Source of the DNA: JACVRW01 sp038323835
GTDB taxonomy: Bacteria > Actinomycetota > Thermoleophilia > Solirubrobacterales > Thermoleophilaceae
Assembly: GCA_038323835.1 (NCBI GenBank)
Contig: JBBQHI010000005.1
Location: forward strand, 49,586 to 113,585
DNA: 64,000 bases
Reading direction: 5' to 3'
Part shown: positions 49,539 to 57,943 of the stretch, piece by piece
Layout: every line of letters starts with the position of its first letter
How positions within the stretch are numbered: position 1 is the stretch's first letter
Notes under the pieces: model-generated
Told to the model about the DNA's origin: nothing
The model's input: the letters and a program-made list of their open reading frames with translations, nothing else
The model's database searches: none
Program-made: the position numbers and the translations under genes

Positions 49539-50144
49539 CTACGGCGCCGTGTCGCGCTTGGCCACGCGAGCGAAGGTGTCGATGCACACGCCCGACGGGT
49601 GGGCGGCCACAACCTCCTTGAGCACGTCCAGGATCGAGAGCTGGACGTTCATGCCACGGGTATCCCGGCTCGCCGTGAGGGAGGATTCGGCCAGCTGCTC
49701 GCGTGCCTCGTCGCAGGACGCCTCGAGGCGGTCGAGCAGCACGGCATAGCGGTGCACGTTGCTCTTCGTCACATAGGCGTTCTCGGCGTCGATCACCGCG
49801 AGCGTGACCTCCGGAGGGGATGAGTTCGTGGCCTCGACCTTGCCTGCCGGGACGTTGTCCCCGGACTGCTTCGTCCGGCCGCCCGAGCCGCTGGTCGGGG
49901 CGCTCTTCTCCACGGTCGCCTTCGGAGCCTCGACCACCGGTGACGAGCCCTTCGCGGCCTGTTTGGCGGCCTTCTTCTTGCGGACGGCGCGCTTTGCCTG
50001 CGAAGGCGCATCCGCAGCAGGTGCGGTCACCGTCACGGTCGCCGGGGCACTGGCCGCCCTGTCGCTCCCGTTGTCGTTGGAGCAGCTCGCGAGCCCTAGC
50101 GCTACCGCGCACATTCCCACCAGAGTCACGATTCGCCCGCCCAC
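49539..50144 (-). CDS. Unrecognised lipoprotein
   Basis: The product is 201 aa; MGGRIVTLVGMCAVALGLAS is followed by a lipobox cysteine (LASC). Residues 28-105 are low complexity with Lys/Ala/Pro. The C-terminal 90 residues look folded (EVTLAVIDAENAYVTKSNVH; LSILDVLKEVVAAHPSGVCI) and contain two more cysteines. It should be anchored at the outer face of the membrane. No family was recognised. Confidence 0.65.
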   Translation of the reverse strand: MGGRIVTLVGMCAVALGLASCSNDNGSDRAASAPATVTVTAPAADAPSQAKRAVRKKKAAKQAAKGSSPVVEAPKATVEKSAPTSGSGGRTKQSGDNVPAGKVEATNSSPPEVTLAVIDAENAYVTKSNVHRYAVLLDRLEASCDEAREQLAESSLTASRDTRGMNVQLSILDVLKEVVAAHPSGVCIDTFARVAKRDTAP

Positions 50145-50198
50145 GATTCGACCCTAACCTACCCGCGTCGGGAGAATCGAGCGCAGTACGATCCTCTG

Positions 50199-50348
50199 GT
50201 GCGCCCGCTCGGGTGCTCTGCCGTGCGTGGGAAGGTGGGCGCGGGGGACTGGATCGTGACCGCCCGCATGCGCTGCGAGAGCGGCAGGGACGGCTCGGCG
50301 ATCTACCGGAGGGCCGGCGACCTCATTCGCATCGGCTCGGCGCCGTAG
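50199..50348 (+). CDS. Possible small protein or gene fragment
   Basis: GTG 50199 to TAG 50346 encodes 49 residues with a protein-like sequence (VGAGDWIVTARMRCESGRDG, then SAIYRRAGDLIRIGSAP). It lies between two minus-strand lipoprotein genes and reads the other way. No ribosome site is obvious. It may be a small gene or the tail of a lost one. Confidence 0.3.
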   Translation: MRPLGCSAVRGKVGAGDWIVTARMRCESGRDGSAIYRRAGDLIRIGSAP

Positions 50349-50368
50349 CGCCCGCCGGGGTCGGTGCG

Positions 50369-51352
50369 TCAGCTTTTGACCGCCTCGTCGATCGCCGCCC
50401 GCAGCTCGTCGGCGCTGTAGGCGCCCTCGATCCGCGCGGCGACCTTGCCCTGCTTGTTGATCGTGAAGACCCACGGCTCGGTGGGCAGCTTCCACTGGAG
50501 CACCTGCGGGCGGAAGCCCTGATCGATGGAGTTGTTGTTGTAGATCTCCATGTGGATGAACTGAACGTCGTCCTTGTGCTCCGACTTCACCTCCTCGGCG
50601 ATGTCCACCACCGGTCCGCACACACGGCTCTGGCACAGGAGCGGAGTGGCGAACACCAGCACGATCGGCTTCTTGCCCACCACGTCGGCGAAGTCCACCT
50701 CGTGGAGGTCCTTGGCCGGAGGCTTGCGCGTATCGATCTGCGACAGATCCCCTCCCACGTCCGCCGGGATCGGCGTGTGGATCAGCGGCGCCGGGTCCCC
50801 CACGCCCGGCACGGGATCGTTCTTGACCACCTGGACCGGGCCGCCCGCCGGGGTGGCGGCCACCAGCCGGCCGTCGAGGCGGGCCATTCCGATCACGTCG
50901 TAGCGACCTGCGGTGGGAAAGGGGACGTCGGCGACGTACATGGTCTTGGCCGCATCCGGGTCCGAGGCCACCGTCTGGCTCTCGAACTGCGGCTTGACCT
51001 CGAGCGACTCGTAACGGGCCTTGAACGGGCCCATCGCCCTGCCGCCGCCCGACTTCGCGATGTACACGACCGTGGGCGCGTAGCTGATCTGCTTGCGGGA
51101 GCGATCGAAGAGCGCGAAGCCGAAGCGGTTGCGACCGGTCTGAATTGCGGACACCGACGGGGCGAGCACGGGGCCGCCCTGTCCCAGCTGGCCCAGCAGG
51201 TCGGTTAGTGTCTTGCCGTTCGCCTTCGGGAAGTCGCTGATGTTCGCCTCGGGAGGCGTCTGCGCGGCGTCGCCACCGGAGTCGCCGCCACAGCCGGCGA
51301 GCAATCCGAGAACGAGCACCGCCAATGCGATCAGGGCGTGGCGGGACCTCAA
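50369..51352 (-). CDS. Thioredoxin-fold lipoprotein (SCO/TlpA-like)
   Basis: The product is 327 aa. Signal MRSRHALIALAVLVLGLLAG precedes the lipobox cysteine. The C-terminal third has a thioredoxin-like core (KPIVLVFATPLLCQSRVCGP, two cysteines four apart, then VQFIHMEIYNNN and PTEPWVFTINKQGKVAARIE). The CxxxxC spacing differs from CxxC of thioredoxin and from CxxxC of SCO, so it may be redox-active or only structural. The N-terminal half has Ig-like beta character. It is exported and membrane-attached. Confidence 0.7.
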   Translation of the reverse strand: MRSRHALIALAVLVLGLLAGCGGDSGGDAAQTPPEANISDFPKANGKTLTDLLGQLGQGGPVLAPSVSAIQTGRNRFGFALFDRSRKQISYAPTVVYIAKSGGGRAMGPFKARYESLEVKPQFESQTVASDPDAAKTMYVADVPFPTAGRYDVIGMARLDGRLVAATPAGGPVQVVKNDPVPGVGDPAPLIHTPIPADVGGDLSQIDTRKPPAKDLHEVDFADVVGKKPIVLVFATPLLCQSRVCGPVVDIAEEVKSEHKDDVQFIHMEIYNNNSIDQGFRPQVLQWKLPTEPWVFTINKQGKVAARIEGAYSADELRAAIDEAVKS

Positions 51353-51463
51353 GGCGGAGCCAAGCGTAGGGAACGCGGCAGCCGATAACGCCGGCCGAGG
51401 CCGTTCCTTAACGCAATTTCAAATAGCCTGCGCGCCCTCGCAGGCCCGAACAGGAGGGGATCT

Positions 51464-52183
51464 TTGTCCGCACGCGCCGCACTGGTAACGGGGGGATCGA
51501 GTGGCATCGGCCTCGCCATCGCGAGGGCACTCGGCGAGGACGGCCACGGGGTGACGCTCTCCGCACGCCGTCCCGACAAGCTCGAGGCCGCGGCCAAGGA
51601 GCTCTCGGACGCCGGGATCGACGTGCTCGCCGTCCCCGCCAACGTGACCGACGAGGACGGCATCAAGGCCGTCTTCGCGGCCCACCGGGAGCGGTTCGGG
51701 CGCCTGGACGTGCTCGTAAACAACGCGGGCATCGGCATCGGCGCGGCGGTGGCGGACACCGAGACCAAGAAGCTCGACCTCCAGCTCGACGTGAACCTGC
51801 GCGCGGTGTACCTCACCGCCCGGGAGGCCATCCCGCTGCTGAAGGAGGCCGGCGTCGAGCACGGCAAGGCGCTGATGGTGAACACCGCATCGATCGCCGG
51901 CAAGTACGGGCAGGGCTGGCTGGCCGCCTACTCGGCCACGAAGTTCGGCGTCGTGGGCCTGAGCCAGGCGCTGCACCGGGAGCTCAGTCAGGAGGGCATC
52001 CAGGTCACGGCGTTCTGCCCCGGCTTCGTGGACACGGCGATGACCGACTGGGTGGAGGGCGTGAGCCGCGAGGAGATGATCCAACCGGCGGACATCGCCG
52101 AGGCGGTGCGCTTCCTGCTGCGAACCTCTCCCGCCTGCATGGTGCCGGAGATCCAGTTCATCCGGCCCGGCGACCAGCCCTGA
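51464..52183 (+). CDS. SDR-family oxidoreductase
   Basis: The product is 239 aa from TTG 51464, preceded by AGGAGG at 51452-51457 with a 6-base spacer. TGGSSGIG (9-16), NNAG (86-89), S143, Y156 and K160 (YSATK) are intact. Good resemblance to short-chain reductases acting on 3-oxoacyl or alcohol substrates; the exact one is unknown. It stands alone between a lipoprotein gene on the other strand and a conserved hypothetical. Confidence 0.88.
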   Translation: MSARAALVTGGSSGIGLAIARALGEDGHGVTLSARRPDKLEAAAKELSDAGIDVLAVPANVTDEDGIKAVFAAHRERFGRLDVLVNNAGIGIGAAVADTETKKLDLQLDVNLRAVYLTAREAIPLLKEAGVEHGKALMVNTASIAGKYGQGWLAAYSATKFGVVGLSQALHRELSQEGIQVTAFCPGFVDTAMTDWVEGVSREEMIQPADIAEAVRFLLRTSPACMVPEIQFIRPGDQP

Positions 52184-52190
52184 CGACGAG

Positions 52191-52697
52191 CTAGACGAGC
52201 TCCGCCTCGCGCGGCTCGGCCGCGTCGCGCTCGGCGCGGGCCAGATCCTCGAGGGCACGCTCGTACTCGTCGAGGCGCCGGAACGGCCGCATCCAGGCCC
52301 AGCCCGGCCGATCGCGCAGCTCACCCGTGCGGTCCCGCTCGCCCGTGTCCGGGGCCGGCGCGCGCACGGGCGCGCGGGGCCGGAGCTCCGGCAGCTCCTC
52401 CAGGGCGATGCTGGCGTCGAGCATCGTGCTCAGCGTGTTCAGCTCGCGCTCGGTGGCGGGCCGCGGACGCCCGCGGGCGCCGGTGTACCGGTCCCACGCC
52501 CGGGCGAAGCTCGACAGGTCGGTGCGCCCGCCGTTGCGGTGCGCCGCCAGCATCGGGCAGACGCCGCCGCGCCGATCGGTGTAGGCGCCGACGATGATCT
52601 GATTGGCCGCCAGGGCGTCCAGCATCGCGCGCCGCGTACGCAGCGGCATGCAATCGACCGCGCGGCGCAGGTCGCGGGCGGGCCGCCGGCGTGTCAT
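52191..52697 (-). CDS. Conserved-looking protein of unknown function
   Basis: ATG 52697 (MTRRRPARDLRRAVDCMPLR) gives 168 aa; a frame to 52817 would overlap the divergent gene's promoter. The core TRRAMLDALAANQIIVGAYT, DRRGGVCPMLAAHRNGGRTD and SFARAWDRYTGARG has a folded, conserved look. I do not recognise the family. The last third is Arg/Ala/Glu-rich and perhaps disordered. It is divergent from the F420 oxidoreductase. Confidence 0.6.
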   Translation of the reverse strand: MTRRRPARDLRRAVDCMPLRTRRAMLDALAANQIIVGAYTDRRGGVCPMLAAHRNGGRTDLSSFARAWDRYTGARGRPRPATERELNTLSTMLDASIALEELPELRPRAPVRAPAPDTGERDRTGELRDRPGWAWMRPFRRLDEYERALEDLARAERDAAEPREAELV

Positions 52698-52815
52698 GGA
52701 AGATTCACCTGTGGGGCTGACATAGGATGCGCGTTCGCCGTGTTTCGAGTATCGGCGCGAGGCCACCATTATTAAGACGCGCGCCGTCTCACACAAGCGG
52801 CGAAAGGGGTGATGC

Positions 52816-53847
52816 ATGCGGTTGGGGCTGAATCTCGGCTATTGGGGCCTGGGTTTGACGGCCGGGGATCAGCTCGATCTCGTGCGCACGGCCGAGGACG
52901 CCGGCTTCGACTCGGTATGGGCGGCCGAGGCCTACGGATCGGATGTGGCCACGGTTCTTGCATGGCTCGCGGCCCAGACCGAGCGCATCAAGGTGGGCTC
53001 GGCGATCTTCCAGATGCCCGCCCGCTCACCGGCGATGACCGCGATGACCGCGGCCACCCTCGATCACCTCTCCGACGGCCGGGTGCTGCTGGGGATCGGC
53101 ACCTCCGGCCCACAGGTGGCCGAGGGCTGGCACGGGCAGCGGTTCGCGCATCAGCTGCAGCGGACCCGCGAGTACGTGGACATCATCCGTCTGGCCCTAA
53201 GCCGCGAGCGGCTCGAGTATCACGGCGAGGAATACGAGCTGCCGCTTCCCGGCGGCCCGGGGAAGTCGCTGAAGCTCACCATCGGCCCGGTCCAGGAGCG
53301 GATCCCCATCTACATCGCCGCCATCGGGCCGAAGAACACGCAGCTCACGGGAGAGATCGCCGACGGCTGGCTGCCGATCTTCTTCTCGCCCGAGAACGTG
53401 GGCGACTCCCGCGCGCTGCTCGAGGAGGGGGCCGCCCGCTCTGGCCGCAGCCTCGACGAGTTCGACATGGCACCCACGGTGAACGTCTGCATCGACGACG
53501 ACGTGGACCGCGCCCGCGACGCGATGCGCCACGTGCTCGCCCTGTACGTGGGCGGCATGGGGTCGCGCAAGAAGAATTTCTACAACGACCTGGTGCGCCG
53601 CTACGGCTTCGAGGAGGCCGCGGACACGGTCCAGGACCTTTACCTGGACGGCAAGAAGGACGAGGCGGCCGCCGCCCTTCCCCCGGAGCTGATCGACAAG
53701 GTGACGTTGGTCGGTCCGCGCGAGAAGGTGGCGGAGCGTCTCGCCGTGTACCGCGACGCCGGCGTGGGCACGCTGATCGTGTCGCCGATGGCCTTCGCCC
53801 CGGAGGACCGCGCGAGGATGATTCGCGAGCTCGCGGAGATGCTCTGA
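52816..53847 (+). CDS. LLM-class F420-dependent oxidoreductase, Rv3520c-like
   Basis: The product is 343 aa. The opening MRLGLNLGYWGLGLTAGDQL, the stretch FDSVWAAEAYGSDVATVLAW and the block IFQMPARSPAMTAMTAATLD are the signature of the Rv3520c family of luciferase-like F420 enzymes. ATG 52816 has an AGGGG site. It likely reduces or oxidises a substrate with deazaflavin F420; the substrate is not known. The downstream glycosyltransferase starts inside its stop codon. Confidence 0.9.
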   Translation: MRLGLNLGYWGLGLTAGDQLDLVRTAEDAGFDSVWAAEAYGSDVATVLAWLAAQTERIKVGSAIFQMPARSPAMTAMTAATLDHLSDGRVLLGIGTSGPQVAEGWHGQRFAHQLQRTREYVDIIRLALSRERLEYHGEEYELPLPGGPGKSLKLTIGPVQERIPIYIAAIGPKNTQLTGEIADGWLPIFFSPENVGDSRALLEEGAARSGRSLDEFDMAPTVNVCIDDDVDRARDAMRHVLALYVGGMGSRKKNFYNDLVRRYGFEEAADTVQDLYLDGKKDEAAAALPPELIDKVTLVGPREKVAERLAVYRDAGVGTLIVSPMAFAPEDRARMIRELAEML

Positions 53848-55085
53848 GCCGGTTCCTGCTCGCCGCCTTCGGCGACCCCGGACATGCCTTCCCCGCCATC
53901 TCCCTGGGCCGCGAGCTGGCCCTGCGCGGCCACGACGTGTGGCTCGAGACCTGGGAGAACTGGCGCGAGGACGTGGAGCGGGAGGGCATGCGCTTCGCGC
54001 CCGCGCCGGAGTACCGGGTGTTCGGGGACGGCGAGAGCCCGCTGCCCATCTACACCGCGGCGGTGAAGGTCGCGCCCGCCACCCGCGAGCTGATCCGCGA
54101 GGTGGATCCCGATGCCGTGGTGGTGGACATCCTCACCGTGGCGGCGTCGCTGGCCGCGCAGGCCGAGGAGCGGCCGTGGGCCACGCTGGTGCCGCACGTG
54201 CTTCCGGTGGGCGAACCGTGGCTCCCCCCCTACTCGGTGGGCGCGATCCCGCCGCGCACGAGGGTCGGGGCGAAGCTCTGGTCCGCGCTCCGCCCGGTGC
54301 TCCTCGGCGGCGAGCAGCTCGGCCGCCGCGAGCTGAACGGCGCCCGGGTGCGGGTGGGGCTCCCCGCCCTCGACCATGTACACGGCGGCATCTCGCGCCA
54401 GCTGGCGCTGGTGGCCACCTTCCCCCAGCTCGAGTACGAGCGCCGCTCGCCGCTGCCCGGCGCAAGGATCACCGGCCCGCTGCTGTGGGAGCGCCCCTTC
54501 GGAGAGGTGGAGCTGCCGCCGGGTGACGACCCGCTCATCCTCGTGGCGCCGAGCACATCCCAGGACCCCGAGCACAGCCTCCTGCGCGCGGCGCTCGAGG
54601 GGCTGGCCGACCAGCCCGTACGCGTGCTCGCCGCCTGGAACCGCCGTCCTCCGGCGCGCCCGCTGCCCCAGCCACCCAACTCGCGGCTCGCGGAGTGGGT
54701 CTCCTATGCGCGCACGATGCCCCGCTGCGCCGCGGTGATCTGCCACGCGGGCCACGGCACCGTCGCGAGGTCACTGGCGTCGGGAGTGCCCGTGATCGCC
54801 TGTCCCTACGCCGGCGACCAGGCCGAGAACGGCGCCCGTATCCGCTGGGCCGGTGTGGGCGTGTCCCTCCCGCGCCGCTTCCAGACCCCACGCGGCATCA
54901 GGCTGGCGGTGCGGCGGCTCCTGGACGATCCGGAGCACGCCCGGCGGGCGGGCGAGCTGCGCGACTGGTACGAGGGTCACCCGGGGCCGGTCACGGCCGC
55001 GGACGAGGTGGAGGCGCTGGCCGCACGCGGCAGCCGCGTCGTGGAGGCTCCCCGGGGTGGATTCGAACCACCAAGAACTGATTAA
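53844..55085 (+). CDS. Glycosyltransferase, macrolide/UDP-glycosyltransferase-like (GT-B)
   Basis: The frame opens at CTG 53844, which overlaps the preceding stop as CTGA, and no ATG/GTG/TTG is available at the conserved N-terminus RFLLAAFGDPGHAFPAISLG. Product about 413 aa. The C-terminal donor-binding segment is clear: RCAAVICHAGHGTVARSLAS, then GVPVIACPYAGDQAENGARI. So it is a GT-B, GT1-type transferase for a lipid or small molecule. The last 38 bases lie on the opposite strand of tRNA-Asn, giving the C-terminal residues GFEPPRTD. Confidence 0.82.
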   Translation: MSRFLLAAFGDPGHAFPAISLGRELALRGHDVWLETWENWREDVEREGMRFAPAPEYRVFGDGESPLPIYTAAVKVAPATRELIREVDPDAVVVDILTVAASLAAQAEERPWATLVPHVLPVGEPWLPPYSVGAIPPRTRVGAKLWSALRPVLLGGEQLGRRELNGARVRVGLPALDHVHGGISRQLALVATFPQLEYERRSPLPGARITGPLLWERPFGEVELPPGDDPLILVAPSTSQDPEHSLLRAALEGLADQPVRVLAAWNRRPPARPLPQPPNSRLAEWVSYARTMPRCAAVICHAGHGTVARSLASGVPVIACPYAGDQAENGARIRWAGVGVSLPRRFQTPRGIRLAVRRLLDDPEHARRAGELRDWYEGHPGPVTAADEVEALAARGSRVVEAPRGGFEPPRTD

Positions 55086-55118
55086 CAGTCAGTCATGTTG
55101 CCGTTACATCACCGGGGA
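55048..55118 (-). tRNA. tRNA-Asn (anticodon GTT)
   Basis: The minus strand folds perfectly: acceptor TCCCCGG/CCGGGGA with discriminator G, D-stem ATGT/ACAT, anticodon arm ACTGA-CTGTTAA-TCAGT, T-arm GGTGG-TTCGAAT-CCACC. The anticodon is GTT. CCA is not encoded. Its 3' end is overlapped by the glycosyltransferase gene on the other strand. Confidence 0.95.
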
Positions 55119-55120
55119 TC

Positions 55121-55167
55121 GCATACTGCGGTGCTCGGCCCGATCAACGATCGGGCCTCACTCCTCG
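55121..55167 (+). repeat. Palindromic intergenic repeat, copy 5
   Basis: GCATACTGCGGTGCTCG, palindrome CCCGATCAACGATCGGG and CCTCACTCCTCG follow the layout of the other copies. It sits just upstream of tRNA-Asn and downstream of rpoD. Confidence 0.6.
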
Positions 55168-55218
55168 TTGGTGCCGCTCAGGGCTCGCCAACCCGCCCGC
55201 GAGCATAGCGCCGGCGGC

Positions 55219-56190
55219 TTATGCCTCGTCGGCGGTGCCCGCGAGGCGCCCGGCGCTGCCCGAGCTCTTCAGCATCGCGAGGGTCTTCGACTCGATCTGG
55301 CGGACGCGCTCGCGGGTGACTCCGACCTGGTGGCCGATGTCCTCGAGCGTGAGCGGCCCCTCGTCCCCCAGGCCGTAGCGGAGCTCGATCACGCGGCGCT
55401 CCCGCCACGGAAGGGCGTCCAGCACCGTCATCAGGTCCTTGTCGCGGATCTCGTTGGCCACGATCTCCAGTGGACGGTCGCCGGCGCTGTCCTCGATGAA
55501 ATCGCCCAGTGAGGCGTCCCCGTCCTCGCCGCCGACAGGTGCCTCGAGCGACACCGGCTCCTGCCCGAGCTTGAGGATCTCCTCGACCTTCTTGGCCGTC
55601 ATGTCCACGAGCGCGCCGATCTCCTCCGGCGACGGCTCGCGGTTGTTGCGCTGGATAAGCATGCGCTTTGCCCGGGCCACCCGGTTCATGCGCTCCACCA
55701 TGTGCACGGGGATCCGGATCGTGCGGGACTGGTCGGCCAGCGCGCGGGTGATCGCCTGCCGGATCCACCAGGTCGCGTAGGTGGAGAACTTGAAGCCGCG
55801 GCGCCAGTCGAACTTCTCGACGGCGCGAATGAGACCGAGATTGCCCTCCTGAATAAGGTCCAGCAGGGTCAGCCCGCGCCCGGTGTAGCGCTTGGCGATC
55901 GACACCACGAGCCGCAGGTTGGCCTCGATGAGCGCGTTCTTGGCCGACATGTCGTTGGCCTCTATGCGCTTGGCCAGCCGGACCTCGTCCTCGCGTGTGA
56001 TCAGAGGGACCCGCCCTATGGAGCGGAGGTACAGCCGGACCGCATCCTCGGCGCCCTGCTCGGGCGGCGCGACGGGAAGACCGGACGTGACCACGCCGCC
56101 CTCGTCGTAGAGGTCGGGCGGCTCGGGCGTGGCGCCGTCGAGCTCCTTGGGCTCGTCTTCGCTCTCCAGCTCGTATGCAGGATCGGTCAT
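55219..56190 (-). CDS. rpoD: Primary RNA polymerase sigma factor (RpoD/SigA-like)
   Basis: The product is 323 aa; ATG 56190 overlaps the dnaG stop as ATGA. Region 1.2 (DAVRLYLRSIGRVPLITRED), region 2 (FKFSTYATWWIRQAITRALA), region 3 and region 4 (LTLEDIGHQVGVTRERVRQI) are all present. Region 1.1 is missing, so it is short for a primary sigma; a group 2 paralogue cannot be excluded. Its place in the dgt-dnaG-rpoD order supports the housekeeping role. Confidence 0.93.
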   Translation of the reverse strand: MTDPAYELESEDEPKELDGATPEPPDLYDEGGVVTSGLPVAPPEQGAEDAVRLYLRSIGRVPLITREDEVRLAKRIEANDMSAKNALIEANLRLVVSIAKRYTGRGLTLLDLIQEGNLGLIRAVEKFDWRRGFKFSTYATWWIRQAITRALADQSRTIRIPVHMVERMNRVARAKRMLIQRNNREPSPEEIGALVDMTAKKVEEILKLGQEPVSLEAPVGGEDGDASLGDFIEDSAGDRPLEIVANEIRDKDLMTVLDALPWRERRVIELRYGLGDEGPLTLEDIGHQVGVTRERVRQIESKTLAMLKSSGSAGRLAGTADEA

Positions 56191-57941
56191 GCGGTTTGTC
56201 CCATCACGGCATCCATCTCTCGTCGAACATCCTGCCTGGCCCCCGCCAGCTCGTCCTGTCGCGCGCGGTTGGCCATCTCGGCCGCACGGCGCAACTCCCG
56301 CTCGATCCTACGCAGTTCGAGCTGGAGGAAGCTCATTCGGAGGCTCGGCGCGGCGGCCGGGCCCTGAATCTCGGCCCGGGCCACGATCCCGGCCACCACG
56401 CGGCCGAGCTCGGCCTCGCCGTCGTCGAGCCCGGCCAGTGGGTCGTCGAAGCCGGCCACGAGGTGCTCGCGCGCCTGTTGCATCAGCTGCGAGGAGAAGA
56501 GGTCGGGCGAGATCTCCAAAAGCTGCCGGTGCCCGGCCTCGCCACTGGCCAGGCAGGTGGCCAGGAAGGCCTCCTCCGGGGCGAGGGCGATGGCGCCCGG
56601 GGAGCGAGCCGGCGCCGCAGGGGCGAACCGGCGCTCAGGACCCCGCGAACGGGGGACCTCGGCCGTCACGAGATTGGTTGGAAGGTCTAGGCGGTCGGCC
56701 ACGGTGCGGACCAGTTCGTGTCGCAATGCAGAGCTCTCGGGGACGTCGGCGATCAGGCGCCTCGCGGAATCAAGGGCGCGATCCCTGCCTGCCGGCGTAT
56801 CTAGCTCTGCATCGGCAAGTACACGGCGGACCTGAAACTCGATCATCCCGCTCGCACGGTCCAGAAGCGTGCTCATGTCGGCCGCTCCCCGGCTGGCGAG
56901 CAGATCGGCAGGATCCGTACCGGCGGGCATCTCCACCGCCGCCAGCTCCAGGTCCCGGTCCTCGGCCAGGCGGGCGGCGCGAAGCATGGCCTCCTGGCCG
57001 GCCCGATCGGCGTCGAGGGCCAGCACCACCCGGGTCGCCACCTTTGCCAGCTCCTTCACCTGGTCCTCGGTGAGGGCCGTGCCCATGATGGCCACGGTCT
57101 CCGGAATGCCGGCCTGGTGCATCGCCAGCACGTCGGTGTAGCCCTCCACCACCACCACGCGCCCGGCCTTGGTGGCGTGCGCCCGCGCAACGTCGATGCC
57201 GAACAGCTGGCGCCCCTTCCGGTAGATCCGGCTCTCCGAGCTGTTGAGGTACTTCGGCCCCCGCCCCTCGGACATCGCCCGCGCGCCGAAGCCGAGCACC
57301 CGCCCGCGGGCGTCGGATAGCGGGAACATGATGCGTCCCCGGAAGCGGTCGTAGAGGTTGCCGGTCTGGTTGCGTTGCGCCAGGCCGGCGTCGAGGAGCT
57401 CCTGCGGGCTGTAGCCGTCGCGCTGCGCGCCCACCAGCACCCGGTCCCACGCGCTTGGCGCGTAGCCCACGCGGAACGCCTTCAGCACCTCCGCGGAGAG
57501 GCCCCGCCCGGCCAGGTACTCGCGCGCCTTCGCCGCCTCGGCTGAGGTGTCGAGGAACGCGGCATAGAACTTGGTGGTGCGGTCGAGCAGGGTCAGCAGC
57601 CGGTCCCTCTGCTGCCTGCGTTTCTCCGCCTCGGGGTCGTCGTCTTCGCGCTCGAGGCGCACGGTGTAGCGCTCGGCCAGCGCCTCCACGGACTCGGGGA
57701 AGTCGAGCCCCTCCACCTCCTGGAGGAAGCCGATCGCGTCGCCCCCCTTCTGGCAGCCGAAGCAGTGGTAGAGCTTTCGCTCGGGATCGACGGAGAACGA
57801 CGGCGTGCGCTCGTCGTGGAAGGGGCACAGCCCCACCCAGCGCGTGCCCACGCGCCTGAGGTCGGTCTTGGTTCCCACCAGCCCCACCATGTCCACGGCC
57901 TCGCGCACGCGGTCGATCGAGTCCTTGGTGAACAGGGCCAC
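56187..57941 (-). CDS. dnaG: DNA primase
   Basis: GTG 57941 (VALFTKDSIDRVREAVDMVG) gives 584 aa, the usual start; a longer frame to 58676 runs inside dgt. The CHC2 zinc finger is complete: C39, H42, C60 and C63 in CPFHDERTPSFS and HCFGCQKGGDAI. The TOPRIM domain has E266 in VVVVEGYTD and D310/D312 in ALDADRAG. The C-terminal DnaB-binding region is helical. DnaG makes RNA primers for replication. It starts 2 bases after the dgt stop. Confidence 0.96.
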   Translation of the reverse strand: MALFTKDSIDRVREAVDMVGLVGTKTDLRRVGTRWVGLCPFHDERTPSFSVDPERKLYHCFGCQKGGDAIGFLQEVEGLDFPESVEALAERYTVRLEREDDDPEAEKRRQQRDRLLTLLDRTTKFYAAFLDTSAEAAKAREYLAGRGLSAEVLKAFRVGYAPSAWDRVLVGAQRDGYSPQELLDAGLAQRNQTGNLYDRFRGRIMFPLSDARGRVLGFGARAMSEGRGPKYLNSSESRIYRKGRQLFGIDVARAHATKAGRVVVVEGYTDVLAMHQAGIPETVAIMGTALTEDQVKELAKVATRVVLALDADRAGQEAMLRAARLAEDRDLELAAVEMPAGTDPADLLASRGAADMSTLLDRASGMIEFQVRRVLADAELDTPAGRDRALDSARRLIADVPESSALRHELVRTVADRLDLPTNLVTAEVPRSRGPERRFAPAAPARSPGAIALAPEEAFLATCLASGEAGHRQLLEISPDLFSSQLMQQAREHLVAGFDDPLAGLDDGEAELGRVVAGIVARAEIQGPAAAPSLRMSFLQLELRRIERELRRAAEMANRARQDELAGARQDVRREMDAVMGQTA

Positions 57942-57943
57942 GC

